This document shows, in pieces, positions 1-5,474 of a stretch of DNA of 5,474 nt; position 1 is the first letter of the stretch; every line of letters starts with the position of its first letter. A model generated the notes under the pieces. The model ran no database searches and was not told the DNA's origin. It saw only the letters and a program-made list of their open reading frames with translations. Made by a program: the position numbers and the translations under genes. The stretch lies in NCBI GenBank assembly GCA_015520145.1, contig WAQR01000270.1:1-5474 (forward strand). Direction: 5' to 3'. Origin of the DNA: Candidatus Hydrothermarchaeota archaeon (GTDB lineage Archaea > Hydrothermarchaeota > Hydrothermarchaeia > Hydrothermarchaeales > WAQR01).

Positions 1-2231
1 ATGATCTTTTTCGATAACTCGTCCTGCCCGTGCCTGCAGTATGGAAACTCCTTACATTTGCAAAACATCAGGTCGTCTACAAGGAGGGTCATAAACTCCA
101 GAAATTCCTTTCTCAGGTCTTCAAACAGCACCCCGATACCGTCAAAATACTTCGATGAAATCCTGGTGGCATACCGTTCTTCCAGCCGGGTCTTGAGAGA
201 TGGAGAGAGATAGACGTTCTCAAAAGGATGGATATCGACGAGGAGTTCGATTGGTTTCTTTCCAAGATTTTTTATAATATACTCCGCCTCATATGGCTTA
301 AGAAAACCTGTAGCTACGATATGTCCGAGCGGAGTTGTCCTGAAATCCCTGACAAAGCCGAGTTTCTCCAGTACCTCAACCCCATGAAGATAATCGTGGG
401 TAAATGACATGGCTTTCGATACCTCGTAAAGCCCATCCTTTGAGCCAGATACCGCCACATTTGCCAGAACCTGTTCGAGGACATCGTCCTCCTTTGCAGA
501 CACAAAAACGTCTCCAACCCTGCCGTTGAGCAGAGAGAATGCGACCTCTTCTTCAGTCTCCCTGTCCGAGAAGCTAAACCGTCTGCCTATCTCAGCAAGG
601 ACGACGACCTTACCCCTCTCGTGGTAGAGCGGTCTGCCGGCACGGCCGAGCATCTGGCAGAACTCCCTAACCGAAAGCCATTTGTTGCCCATCGAAAGGG
701 TCTCGAATATGACCATCGACGCAGGGAAGTCCACCCCCGCACCGAGGGCTGCCGTGGTAACGACACATGCAATTTTCTGGCCGATGAAGCGGTCCTCGAT
801 CTTCTTCCTCTTCGAGTACGGCAGACCTGCGTGATACGTCTCTGCCTTTATCCCTCCCCGCCTCAGGACGCCGGCAATCTTCTGGGCGTTTCTCCTGGAA
901 TTGGTGAACACGATTGTCTGGCCATAGTACCCGGATTTTGATAGGATTTTGGACTCCTTCCTCACAAGCTGCACGATGGCACGATTCTTGTCAGCCTGGT
1001 TTTTTACAATTATCAGATGCCGTTCAAGCGGGATAGGCCTCTCATCGTAGATTACCGGCTTGAGGCTGTACTGTTCTGCAATCTCCCTGGGGTTTCCGAC
1101 CGTTGCGGATAGGGCTATGAACTGGGCATCCGGGAAGGAGTATCCAAGCCTTGCGATAAGGCCGTCTATCTCAATCCCCCGCTCCTCTTCTGAAAGGCTA
1201 TGCACCTCGTCAATCACAATCACCCCCACGTCTCCCAAATCCCCTGCCTTTCTGCTCCTAAGTATGTGGTCAAATCCTTCGTATGTCCCGACAATAATAT
1301 CCGCATCTTTCCAGTCCTGGTCTATCACCATGCATTCCCCCTCCTCTTTTATCCTCGACATCCCGACCCTTATAACAGTCTTAAGTCCAATCTTTTCGTA
1401 CTGCAAAAAATCTGTGTACTTCTGGTTTGCGAGCGCCACCAGGGGCACAAGGAAGAGGAACTTCCTGCCATAAAGCGCCTTTTTGATTCCAACAAGTTCT
1501 GCTATCAGGGTCTTCCCGGACGCTGTCGCCGATACGATGAGGAGGTCTTCATCGTCAAGAAGCCCTTCGTTTACTGCCATCGCCTGGACCGGCAGGAGGG
1601 TCTTGATTCCCCTCTCCTTTAGATGGCTCTTGAATCTTTCAGGGATATCTAAATCCTCGACTGTCAGACCTTTTATACCGCTTTTTGGGGTTTCTATGCG
1701 GTCGTACAGGGTGATGGTCTCATCACCTATATCATACCGCATGTCGATGATCTTTATCAGCCTGTCAAAGTCCCTGAATTTCTCCATATATCTCTTAAAA
1801 TATTTCAACGACGAGAGGCTGATCCTTCTAAACGCCAGCTCACGCTTTATCTCATCGAGCATGCAGTCCCGGCACACCTTTTTGCCGTGGAGGATGTAGT
1901 AGTCTTTGAGAGACGTTACCCGTTCTTTTAAGAGGCAGAGCGGGCACATGTTCACCAGGTGGTATGGGAGTTTTTCGTCAAAGTATGCCTTTACCTTCAA
2001 AAAGACGTCCATGGTCATCCTGTCATTGGATACCAGGATGTCAAATTTTGAAAGGAAGCGCCTGGCATCTTTTGGCGGCAGCGGAGTCTTGAACCGTTTT
2101 GATTCAAGCCGCCCGATTACTCCTCGCTGGATATCCAGGTAGAGGTCGCCGTCAAAACCCTTGCCTTTATCGCCCCATATCTGGAGGTTGAGTACCCGTT
2201 TTGACTTATAGAATAATATGGCATAGCTCAT
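1..2231 (-). CDS. Ski2/Hel308-like superfamily 2 DNA/RNA helicase with zinc ribbon (3' end beyond left edge)
   Basis: The frame is open from the ATG at 2231 down to the left edge (743 complete codons, no stop), so the C-terminus is missing. Helicase motifs are in order: LLPVQ with Q216; motif I ATASGKT at 235-241; motif II DEVH at 341-344; motif III SAT at 375-377; motif IV TIVFTN at 439-444; motif V GAGVDFP at 497-503; motif VI QMLGRAGRP at 526-534. A winged-helix-like stretch containing TPLG (P634) follows, as in Ski2/Hel308 proteins. The N-terminus carries CPLC at 96-99 and CRDC at 120-123, a CxxC-x20-CxxC zinc ribbon. A second cluster, C724, C726, C732 and H734, lies near the edge. This layout matches the uncharacterised archaeal helicases related to MJ1401/MTH1802 (DUF5814-type, family name from memory). 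Expected role: ATP-driven 3'-5' unwinding or remodelling of nucleic acid in the cytoplasm; the true substrate is unknown. It lies 18 bp after the dUTPase stop, so the two are probably cotranscribed. No clear Shine-Dalgarno precedes the ATG; the next in-frame ATG would remove about 75 residues, so 2231 is preferred. Confidence 0.93.
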   Translation of the reverse strand, partial: MSYAILFYKSKRVLNLQIWGDKGKGFDGDLYLDIQRGVIGRLESKRFKTPLPPKDARRFLSKFDILVSNDRMTMDVFLKVKAYFDEKLPYHLVNMCPLCLLKERVTSLKDYYILHGKKVCRDCMLDEIKRELAFRRISLSSLKYFKRYMEKFRDFDRLIKIIDMRYDIGDETITLYDRIETPKSGIKGLTVEDLDIPERFKSHLKERGIKTLLPVQAMAVNEGLLDDEDLLIVSATASGKTLIAELVGIKKALYGRKFLFLVPLVALANQKYTDFLQYEKIGLKTVIRVGMSRIKEEGECMVIDQDWKDADIIVGTYEGFDHILRSRKAGDLGDVGVIVIDEVHSLSEEERGIEIDGLIARLGYSFPDAQFIALSATVGNPREIAEQYSLKPVIYDERPIPLERHLIIVKNQADKNRAIVQLVRKESKILSKSGYYGQTIVFTNSRRNAQKIAGVLRRGGIKAETYHAGLPYSKRKKIEDRFIGQKIACVVTTAALGAGVDFPASMVIFETLSMGNKWLSVREFCQMLGRAGRPLYHERGKVVVLAEIGRRFSFSDRETEEEVAFSLLNGRVGDVFVSAKEDDVLEQVLANVAVSGSKDGLYEVSKAMSFTHDYLHGVEVLEKLGFVRDFRTTPLGHIVATGFLKPYEAEYIIKNLGKKPIELLVDIHPFENVYLSPSLKTRLEERYATRISSKYFDGIGVLFEDLRKEFLEFMTLLVDDLMFCKCKEFPYCRHGQDELSKKI

Positions 2232-2249
2232 TTTTTATCGTTCTTATCG

Positions 2250-2738
2250 TTATCTGATCTTCCCTCCCTGATACTTCCCGTTGTAATCCAATGCCTCACC
2301 GTATATCTTTGAAAACACCACCTGGGCAATCCGCGCATTTTTTTCAAGGATAAATTCAAAGTTCATCTCATTTTTTATCCCGACTGTTAATGCACCTCTG
2401 TATCCCGGGTCTATGACTGCGGTCCTAAGCGAGACACCAGACCTAAAAAGCGTTGACCTCGGCAGCATGAATGCAATCAGGTCTTTTGGCATGTTCACTT
2501 TTTCTTTTGTAAGACACAGATAATAGGTATTCGGGGACAGGATAAAAGGAGTTTCATGTATCTCCTCAACTTCAGGCAGTTCCCGTCTGTCTACACCGAG
2601 ATAGGAGTTTGAATTAATCCTGTAAAGTTTTTCAATCTCCAAATCCACACCACAACCCTGGACATTGTTTAAGTTGATATCTTCCAGTAGATTTTGTTCT
2701 TTTATCAGTCTGATAATCTCGTCATGGCCTAAGTACAT
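2250..2738 (-). CDS. dut: dUTP diphosphatase (archaeal dUTPase, dCTP deaminase/dUTPase fold)
   Basis: This 162-residue protein should hydrolyse dUTP to dUMP and pyrophosphate, keeping uracil out of DNA and supplying dUMP for dTMP synthesis. Visible landmarks are GVDL at 30-33, the PRSTLFRSG nucleotide loop at 93-101, AVIDPGYRG at 107-115 with the candidate catalytic D110, RIAQ at 136-139 and a C-terminal YQGG at 156-159. Its length and the RRELPE segment at 51-56 fit the archaeal dUTPase family. Bacterial dCTP deaminase and the bifunctional Methanocaldococcus enzyme carry a catalytic Glu shortly after the DPGxxG segment; here the equivalent stretch is LTVGI, with Gly120 where that Glu is expected. 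This argues for a pure dUTPase rather than a deaminase. A dCTP deaminase label is the main alternative. The ATG at 2738 is preceded by AGGTGA with 6-nt spacing. It is the first gene of a probable two-gene operon with the helicase. Confidence 0.9.
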   Translation of the reverse strand: MYLGHDEIIRLIKEQNLLEDINLNNVQGCGVDLEIEKLYRINSNSYLGVDRRELPEVEEIHETPFILSPNTYYLCLTKEKVNMPKDLIAFMLPRSTLFRSGVSLRTAVIDPGYRGALTVGIKNEMNFEFILEKNARIAQVVFSKIYGEALDYNGKYQGGKIR

Positions 2739-2744
2739 ATTTTT

Positions 2745-2750
2745 TCACCT
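2745..2750 (-). promoter_or_regulatory. Ribosome binding site of dut
   Basis: On the minus strand the bases read AGGTGA, complementary to the 3' end of archaeal 16S rRNA, and lie 6 nt before the ATG at 2738. It supports this start codon for the dUTPase. Confidence 0.7.
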
Positions 2751-2758
2751 TCCGTTGA

Positions 2759-2767
2759 ATTTAAAAG
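2759..2767 (+). promoter_or_regulatory. Possible TATA box for the DUF763 gene (leaderless transcript)
   Basis: The plus strand reads ATTTAAAAG, centred about 29 nt before the ATG at 2793. That distance is what is expected when archaeal transcription starts at or next to the start codon, and the absence of a Shine-Dalgarno before 2793 fits a leaderless mRNA. The box is A/T-rich rather than a strong consensus match, so this is an inference. Confidence 0.27.
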
Positions 2768-2779
2768 GACTGTGACAGA

Positions 2780-2787
2780 TATAAAAT
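2780..2787 (-). promoter_or_regulatory. Probable TATA box for dut-helicase operon
   Basis: The minus strand reads TTTTATAT here, close to the archaeal TATA consensus. A start of transcription about 25 nt downstream would fall near 2757, giving a leader of roughly 19 nt that still contains the AGGTGA ribosome binding site. Spacing is therefore consistent, but the box overlaps the region just before the DUF763 start on the other strand and has not been shown experimentally. Confidence 0.4.
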
Positions 2788-2792
2788 TTAGT

Positions 2793-3917
2793 ATGAAACG
2801 TTCTGGAATCGTCAACCTTCCACTACACAGCGGAAAAGCGCCGAGATGGCTTTTCAATCGAATGGTAAAACTTGCAAGAGGGATTACTGACGCTGTTATA
2901 TATGAATACAGCAAAAAAGAGTTTTTGAATCGGATCTCCGACCCTTACTGGTTTCAGGCATTTTCCTGTGTCCTGGGGTTTGACTGGCATTCGTCAGGTA
3001 CCACCACAACCACCTGCGGCGCCCTGAAGATGGCAATAGACCCTGAGTATCACGGCATCTTTGTGGCAGGGGGTAAGGGTATGGCATCCAGGAAGACCCT
3101 TCAGGAGATCGAGATATCTGGCGACATCTTCTCCATATCATCAAAAAAACTCGACCGACTCAAATATTCAAGCAGGACAGCCGCAAAGGTCGATAACTCA
3201 TGCATACAGGACGGATACCAGCTCTACCACCACAGTTTCATATTCACCGAGAAGGGCGATTGGACGATTATCCAGCAGGGTATGGGCAGCGATTATGCAA
3301 GGAGGTACCACTGGCTCTCTGACTCTCTCACCGATTTTGTCGAGGAGCCACACAAAGGGATATGCTGCGATATGGTAGGGAACAAGATCCTGGACATGAC
3401 GTCAAAGGAGAGCAGAGAGGCAAGGGATGTAAGTGTCGACCTGATCAAAGACCACCCAAGGCATCTGGCGAGATATTTCAAATCCCCGGCCCAGCGGCAA
3501 CTGACTGATTTTTCCGGTAAGAGGGCTGCTGCTGGTAAGAGGGTTGAAGAGTTCTCCATGCCGCCGCATCACCCTGTGCTTGATATAGACCTGACGAAGC
3601 AGGACATGGATGTGCTTCAGAAGGCATATGAAATCCAGCCGGAAAACTACGAGGACCTGATTTCAATAAAAGGGATGGGACAGAAAAAGATTAGAGCACT
3701 GGCATTAATATCAGACCTCGTCTATGGCGCACCGCCAAGCTGGAAAGACCCTGTAAAATACAGCTTTACCCACGGAGGTAAAGACGGGTTCCCATATCCT
3801 GTAGACAGGGAGGTCTATGATAATTCGATACAGATGTTAAAAGACGCTATCGCAGGGGCAAAGATAGATGACAGGGAAAAGTACCATGCGATTAAGAGGC
3901 TGGGAGAGTTTTTGTAG
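2793..3917 (+). CDS. DUF763 domain protein with C-terminal helix-hairpin-helix
   Basis: This 374-residue protein belongs to the DUF763 family (COG1415), widespread in archaea and some bacteria and without an established function. The hallmark N-terminus MKRSGIVNLPLHSGKAPRWL begins at the ATG at 2793. The frame also opens at a GTG at 2772, but that adds seven residues the family normally lacks, so 2793 is chosen. The conserved core FDWHSSGTTTTTCGALK covers about residues 63-79 (W65, H66, C75), followed by a second conserved stretch with GGKGMASRKTLQEI. Near the C-terminus ISIKGMGQKKIRALALI (G294, G296) is a clear helix-hairpin-helix motif, which usually contacts DNA or RNA backbone. The dense conserved polar core plus HhH suggests a nucleic-acid enzyme, perhaps in repair; this is inference only. 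No signal peptide or membrane segment is seen. It is divergent from dut-helicase and convergent with the 249-residue gene, 21 bp from its stop. Confidence 0.92.
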   Translation: MKRSGIVNLPLHSGKAPRWLFNRMVKLARGITDAVIYEYSKKEFLNRISDPYWFQAFSCVLGFDWHSSGTTTTTCGALKMAIDPEYHGIFVAGGKGMASRKTLQEIEISGDIFSISSKKLDRLKYSSRTAAKVDNSCIQDGYQLYHHSFIFTEKGDWTIIQQGMGSDYARRYHWLSDSLTDFVEEPHKGICCDMVGNKILDMTSKESREARDVSVDLIKDHPRHLARYFKSPAQRQLTDFSGKRAAAGKRVEEFSMPPHHPVLDIDLTKQDMDVLQKAYEIQPENYEDLISIKGMGQKKIRALALISDLVYGAPPSWKDPVKYSFTHGGKDGFPYPVDREVYDNSIQMLKDAIAGAKIDDREKYHAIKRLGEFL

Positions 3918-3938
3918 AATTATAAGGTATGATCCAGT

Positions 3939-4688
3939 TTAAGAAGTTTTTTCAAATACCCAGGTAAACAACACCCTTCCGGTCATGTCTTCTTTTCTGT
4001 CGAAGAGATAAAATCTGTATCCTTTTTTCTGTATTTCATCTTTGTTGTTGAGAGTTGCAATGACTTTCTTGGCTTGGTCACCAGCTTTCCCGGAAGCAAA
4101 CACGAAAAAGAGTTCGTGTGGTGTATTCATATAGCTGAGAATCTTAAGCTTCAGTGCATTTTTCCCCTCGGATGACTTGTGGAATATTGTTATCTCTTTC
4201 CACTTCTCGATTATTTTATCGAAATAATTAGCCATGTCAGCTTGGTTATAGTTGTGTTCAATCTTGAGATCACTAAGATATCGGATTATCTCTGGAAGTG
4301 CACCTGTACTACCCATGTTAAGGATTCTTACCCCATTTATCCCGTATTTATTAAGAACATCATTTTTTATGTTGGCTATTGTTTCTACCCTTCCTTCATC
4401 ACTAAGTTCTGCGATTCTAAGTCCCAGCTTCACCAAACTTAAGTAAGAATGATCCCCTATGCAATCTTTCATTCTTCTAAATGCTTCACTTTTGCCAGTC
4501 TTCTGTAGCCCAGATGCCAATTCAGGTTCTGGTGTGAATCCATATTCCCTTGTCTCCCACAGTTCCTTTATCCGGTCTTTAGCCTCTCTTAATGCATCTT
4601 TTGATAGTTTTCCAAGAGCAATAAGCTTTAAAAGTCCATCAATTGGTTTGTCAAGAAGTTCTGGAGGCACACCTGGTGGAGGGGTCAT
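3939..4688 (-). CDS. Hypothetical protein, 249 residues, cytoplasmic
   Basis: I do not recognise this protein. From the ATG at 4688 it begins with a Pro-rich MTPPPGVPPE, then a helix-rich charged segment (about residues 10-48), a Leu-rich helical middle (80-115), and GVRILNMGSTGALPEIIRYL at about 119-138. The end contains the hydrophobic strand ELFFVFASG at 192-200, a Lys-rich helix, and YRFYLFD and RVLFTWVFE strands at 224-246, suggesting a small alpha/beta domain. There is no signal peptide, membrane helix, Cys cluster or familiar catalytic motif. The frame can be extended to a TTG at 4715, which would overlap the upstream gene by 23 bp; the ATG lies 4 nt after that gene's stop and is preferred. 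Neither start has a Shine-Dalgarno, so translation probably depends on coupling to the 84-residue gene. Base composition is lower in G+C than the helicase (20 of 60 at 4201-4260 against 33 of 60 at 1201-1260), a hint of different origin. Confidence 0.8.
   Translation of the reverse strand: MTPPPGVPPELLDKPIDGLLKLIALGKLSKDALREAKDRIKELWETREYGFTPEPELASGLQKTGKSEAFRRMKDCIGDHSYLSLVKLGLRIAELSDEGRVETIANIKNDVLNKYGINGVRILNMGSTGALPEIIRYLSDLKIEHNYNQADMANYFDKIIEKWKEITIFHKSSEGKNALKLKILSYMNTPHELFFVFASGKAGDQAKKVIATLNNKDEIQKKGYRFYLFDRKEDMTGRVLFTWVFEKTS
3947..3952 (+). terminator. Possible T-tract terminator after the DUF763 gene
   Basis: A run of six T on the plus strand begins 30 nt after the DUF763 stop, inside the last codons of the convergent gene. 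Archaeal RNA polymerase can terminate at U-rich tracts without a hairpin, and no hairpin is visible here. The run is short, so support is weak. Confidence 0.22.
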
Positions 4689-4692
4689 CGTT

Positions 4693-4947
4693 TTATTGGA
4701 ATGTTTTCTCAACAAATTTTGTGAAGTATTCTGAGAGAGAAAGTTCAGATGTATTAATAACTACTGTAGAACCAGGTAAAACGGATGCATTCTCAATAAA
4801 GACAACCTCTCCTGTTATCGGGCATTTATGCTCCTTCTTTGTTTTTTTGTCTAAAATTAGGCCATCCTCATCAACCTCATATCCAAGTATATCCAAGAGA
4901 ACCTTCTTTTCTTCGATGCCTATTTTCTCGAATTTTATATCGCCCAT
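4693..4947 (-). CDS. Hypothetical small protein, 84 residues
   Basis: I do not recognise this protein. It is acidic and lysine-rich at the N-terminus (GIEEKKVLLDILGYEVDEDG at residues 10-29), followed by a Lys-rich turn, HKCPITGEVVFIENASVLPG at 40-59, a valine-rich strand STVVINTS and an amphipathic LSEYFTKFVEK helix. It has only one cysteine (C42), so CPITG is not a complete zinc finger. No signal peptide or membrane segment is present. A strong GGAGGA ribosome binding site 6 nt before the ATG at 4947, plus an upstream TATA box, supports it as the first gene of a two-gene unit with the 249-residue protein 4 nt downstream. The tight linkage suggests the two products act together, possibly as a small adaptor or antidote and its partner, but nothing in the sequence proves that. 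Confidence 0.82.
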   Translation of the reverse strand: MGDIKFEKIGIEEKKVLLDILGYEVDEDGLILDKKTKKEHKCPITGEVVFIENASVLPGSTVVINTSELSLSEYFTKFVEKTFQ

Positions 4948-4953
4948 CCAGAA

Positions 4954-4959
4954 TCCTCC
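4954..4959 (-). promoter_or_regulatory. Strong ribosome binding site of the 84-residue gene
   Basis: GGAGGA on the minus strand, 6 nt from the ATG at 4947. It fixes the start and shows the small frame is a real translated gene. Confidence 0.75.
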
Positions 4960-5009
4960 ATATCCGATTCAAAAATATTAACATCTAAACTAATTTAGGC
5001 CACCGTCAC

Positions 5010-5017
5010 ATATATAA
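5010..5017 (-). promoter_or_regulatory. Probable TATA box for the unknown two-gene operon
   Basis: The minus strand reads TTATATAT within the 111-bp spacer after the cytochrome stop. Transcription about 25 nt downstream would start near 4988, leaving a leader of around 40 nt that includes the GGAGGA site. The rest of the spacer is A/T-rich and holds no other gene; a short T run on the minus strand at 4971-4975 could help end transcription from upstream but has no hairpin. Confidence 0.45.
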
Positions 5018-5058
5018 TTCTTCTGCTGTTGCCGGTTTTCAGCTTCCACTTTTACCCT

Positions 5059-5349
5059 TTACTCCAGTATCGACGGCCTTACCCCGACAAAGCTATGGCA
5101 CTTATCGCAGAACTCCGCAGTATTGCCATGGCATCCCTTGCAGTTTGAGATAGTTGTAGAGTCAACATATTTCATATGTTCGCTCTTCCACGTATCCATC
5201 GGTATTGAAGAAGGATAGTTGTGCGTTTCCATGGCAGTCGACGGTAATTCCGGCGGTGCCGACGCGCTTGTCGAGTTGTATATAATCGGCGATAACACTA
5301 CCAGCAGGAATATCAGTATCCCTGGAATCACAAGCGATTTATTATACAT
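5059..5349 (-). CDS. DsrJ/HmeF-like membrane-anchored diheme cytochrome c
   Basis: This 96-residue protein has an uncleaved-looking N-terminal membrane anchor (about residues 6-26, VIPGILIFLLVVLSPIIYN) followed by an exported domain with two c-type heme sites, CKGCH at 70-74 and CDKCH at 81-85. The start MYNKSLVIPG, the hydrophobic anchor ending in YN, the HM pair at 58-59 and the closely spaced heme motifs with FC before the second resemble DsrJ/HmeF, the triheme subunit of the DsrMKJOP (Hme) membrane complex that passes electrons between the outside or menaquinone and cytoplasmic HdrD-like DsrK. Here the protein stops at VGVRPSILE, where DsrJ continues into a third CxxCH, and no separate Cys is present to act as the unusual His/Cys heme ligand. 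The frame extends upstream to 5385, but the ATG at 5349 has a strong AAGGAGGTG site 7 nt before it and gives the family N-terminus. It follows the upstream gene by 4 nt. A generic small cytochrome c is the alternative. Confidence 0.8.
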   Translation of the reverse strand: MYNKSLVIPGILIFLLVVLSPIIYNSTSASAPPELPSTAMETHNYPSSIPMDTWKSEHMKYVDSTTISNCKGCHGNTAEFCDKCHSFVGVRPSILE

Positions 5350-5353
5350 CCTA

Positions 5354-5474
5354 CTACACCTCCTTGCAGGCCATATCACAGGCACTCTTTGCTATCTGGT
5401 GCTCCTTTTCTGCATGCTCGCAGCACTCGTCCATAGAACCAAACTTCGCACCGCAAAGCTCACACTCAGACTCC
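5354..5474 (-). CDS. C-terminus of a C2H2 zinc-finger protein (5' end beyond right edge)
   Basis: The last 39 codons of a minus-strand gene are visible, ending at a TAG at 5356-5354 (followed at once by a second TAG). The tail contains CELCGAKFGSMDE then CCEHAEKEH. Within the visible part C4, C7, H20 and H25 give C-x2-C-x12-H-x4-H, with Phe four residues after the second Cys: the classical C2H2 zinc-finger spacing, as found in many small archaeal proteins. The finger's usual core Leu is replaced by Cys (C17). The tail after the finger, with two more cysteines (C32, C36), ends in ACDMACKEV. These cysteines are not CxxCH heme sites. The gene's overall identity cannot be told from this fragment; it may be a small single-finger protein or a larger enzyme with a terminal finger. 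It is 4 nt from the cytochrome start and almost certainly cotranscribed with it. Confidence 0.72.
   Translation of the reverse strand, partial: ESECELCGAKFGSMDECCEHAEKEHQIAKSACDMACKEV
5357..5365 (-). promoter_or_regulatory. Strong ribosome binding site of the cytochrome gene
   Basis: AAGGAGGTG on the minus strand, 7 nt before the ATG at 5349. It lies within the last codons of the upstream gene, decides the start of the cytochrome and indicates a shared mRNA. Confidence 0.8.

Noticed and set aside
1060..1899. Overlapping plus-strand open frames of about 137-140 codons
   Set aside because: They lie opposite the helicase, whose motifs I to III run through this exact region; their translations show no motif or ribosome binding site.
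2232..2249. Short direct repeat TTATCGT in the dut-helicase spacer
   Set aside because: Two copies of 7 bases in an A/T-rich 18-bp gap are within chance; no operator partner is visible elsewhere.
2772..2792. GTG start for the DUF763 gene
   Set aside because: The family begins at the MKR segment encoded from 2793, and the purine-rich stretch before the GTG is too close to be a good ribosome binding site.
2729..2914. Minus-strand 61-codon frame across the divergent promoter and DUF763 start
   Set aside because: It overlaps the dUTPase start and lies antisense to the conserved DUF763 N-terminus, with no coding signature.
4693..4715. A broken single gene or programmed frameshift joining the 84- and 249-residue frames
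   Set aside because: The first frame has a proper stop followed 4 nt later by an ATG, a common operon arrangement, and no slippery run is present at the junction.
5350..5385. Upstream extension of the cytochrome to 5385
   Set aside because: The added 12 residues (starting MPVIWPARRC) come from the antisense-unrelated frame over the zinc-finger gene end, and the strong ribosome binding site serves the ATG at 5349.
5354..5474. Cysteines of the right-edge gene as heme sites
   Set aside because: None has the CxxCH form; their spacing with H20 and H25 fits a C2H2 zinc finger.

Overview
The window looks archaeal, most likely from a euryarchaeon. The evidence is an archaeal-type dUTPase, a DUF763 protein, a long Ski2-like helicase with an N-terminal zinc ribbon of the kind found in methanogens and relatives, A/T-rich TATA-like boxes upstream of genes, and heavy AGG/AGA and ATA codon use. 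A DsrJ/HmeF-like membrane-anchored cytochrome c at the right edge suggests a lineage with heme-based membrane electron transfer (Archaeoglobus-like or a Methanosarcinales/ANME-like group). I cannot fix the genus from the sequence.

Layout, left to right. Positions 1-2231 (minus) hold one open reading frame of 743 codons that runs off the left edge: a Ski2/Hel308-like superfamily 2 helicase with an N-terminal CxxC...CxxC zinc ribbon and a C-terminal Cys/His cluster. Directly upstream and in the same orientation (2250-2738) is an archaeal dUTPase, 18 bp from the helicase start. Transcribed away from them is a DUF763 protein (2793-3917, plus) with a C-terminal helix-hairpin-helix; only 54 bp separate the two divergent starts and they must hold both control regions. 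Converging on DUF763 is a more A/T-rich two-gene unit on the minus strand: an 84-residue protein (4693-4947) followed by a 249-residue protein (3939-4688), neither recognised. A 111-bp spacer with a good TATA box separates this unit from a second minus-strand gene group at the right edge: the 3' end of a gene whose product ends in a C2H2 zinc finger (5354 to beyond 5474), followed 4 bp later by a 96-residue diheme cytochrome (5059-5349).

The left half reads as a nucleic-acid maintenance island: dUTP removal, a helicase, and a conserved protein with a DNA-binding-type HhH motif. The right half is a short cytochrome unit whose membrane complex partners are not visible, separated from the island by two orphan genes. 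No RNA genes, insertion sequences, CRISPR arrays or long repeats were seen. The points most worth a second look are the DsrJ-like protein without the third heme site, its translational link to a zinc-finger protein, and the unknown gene pair.
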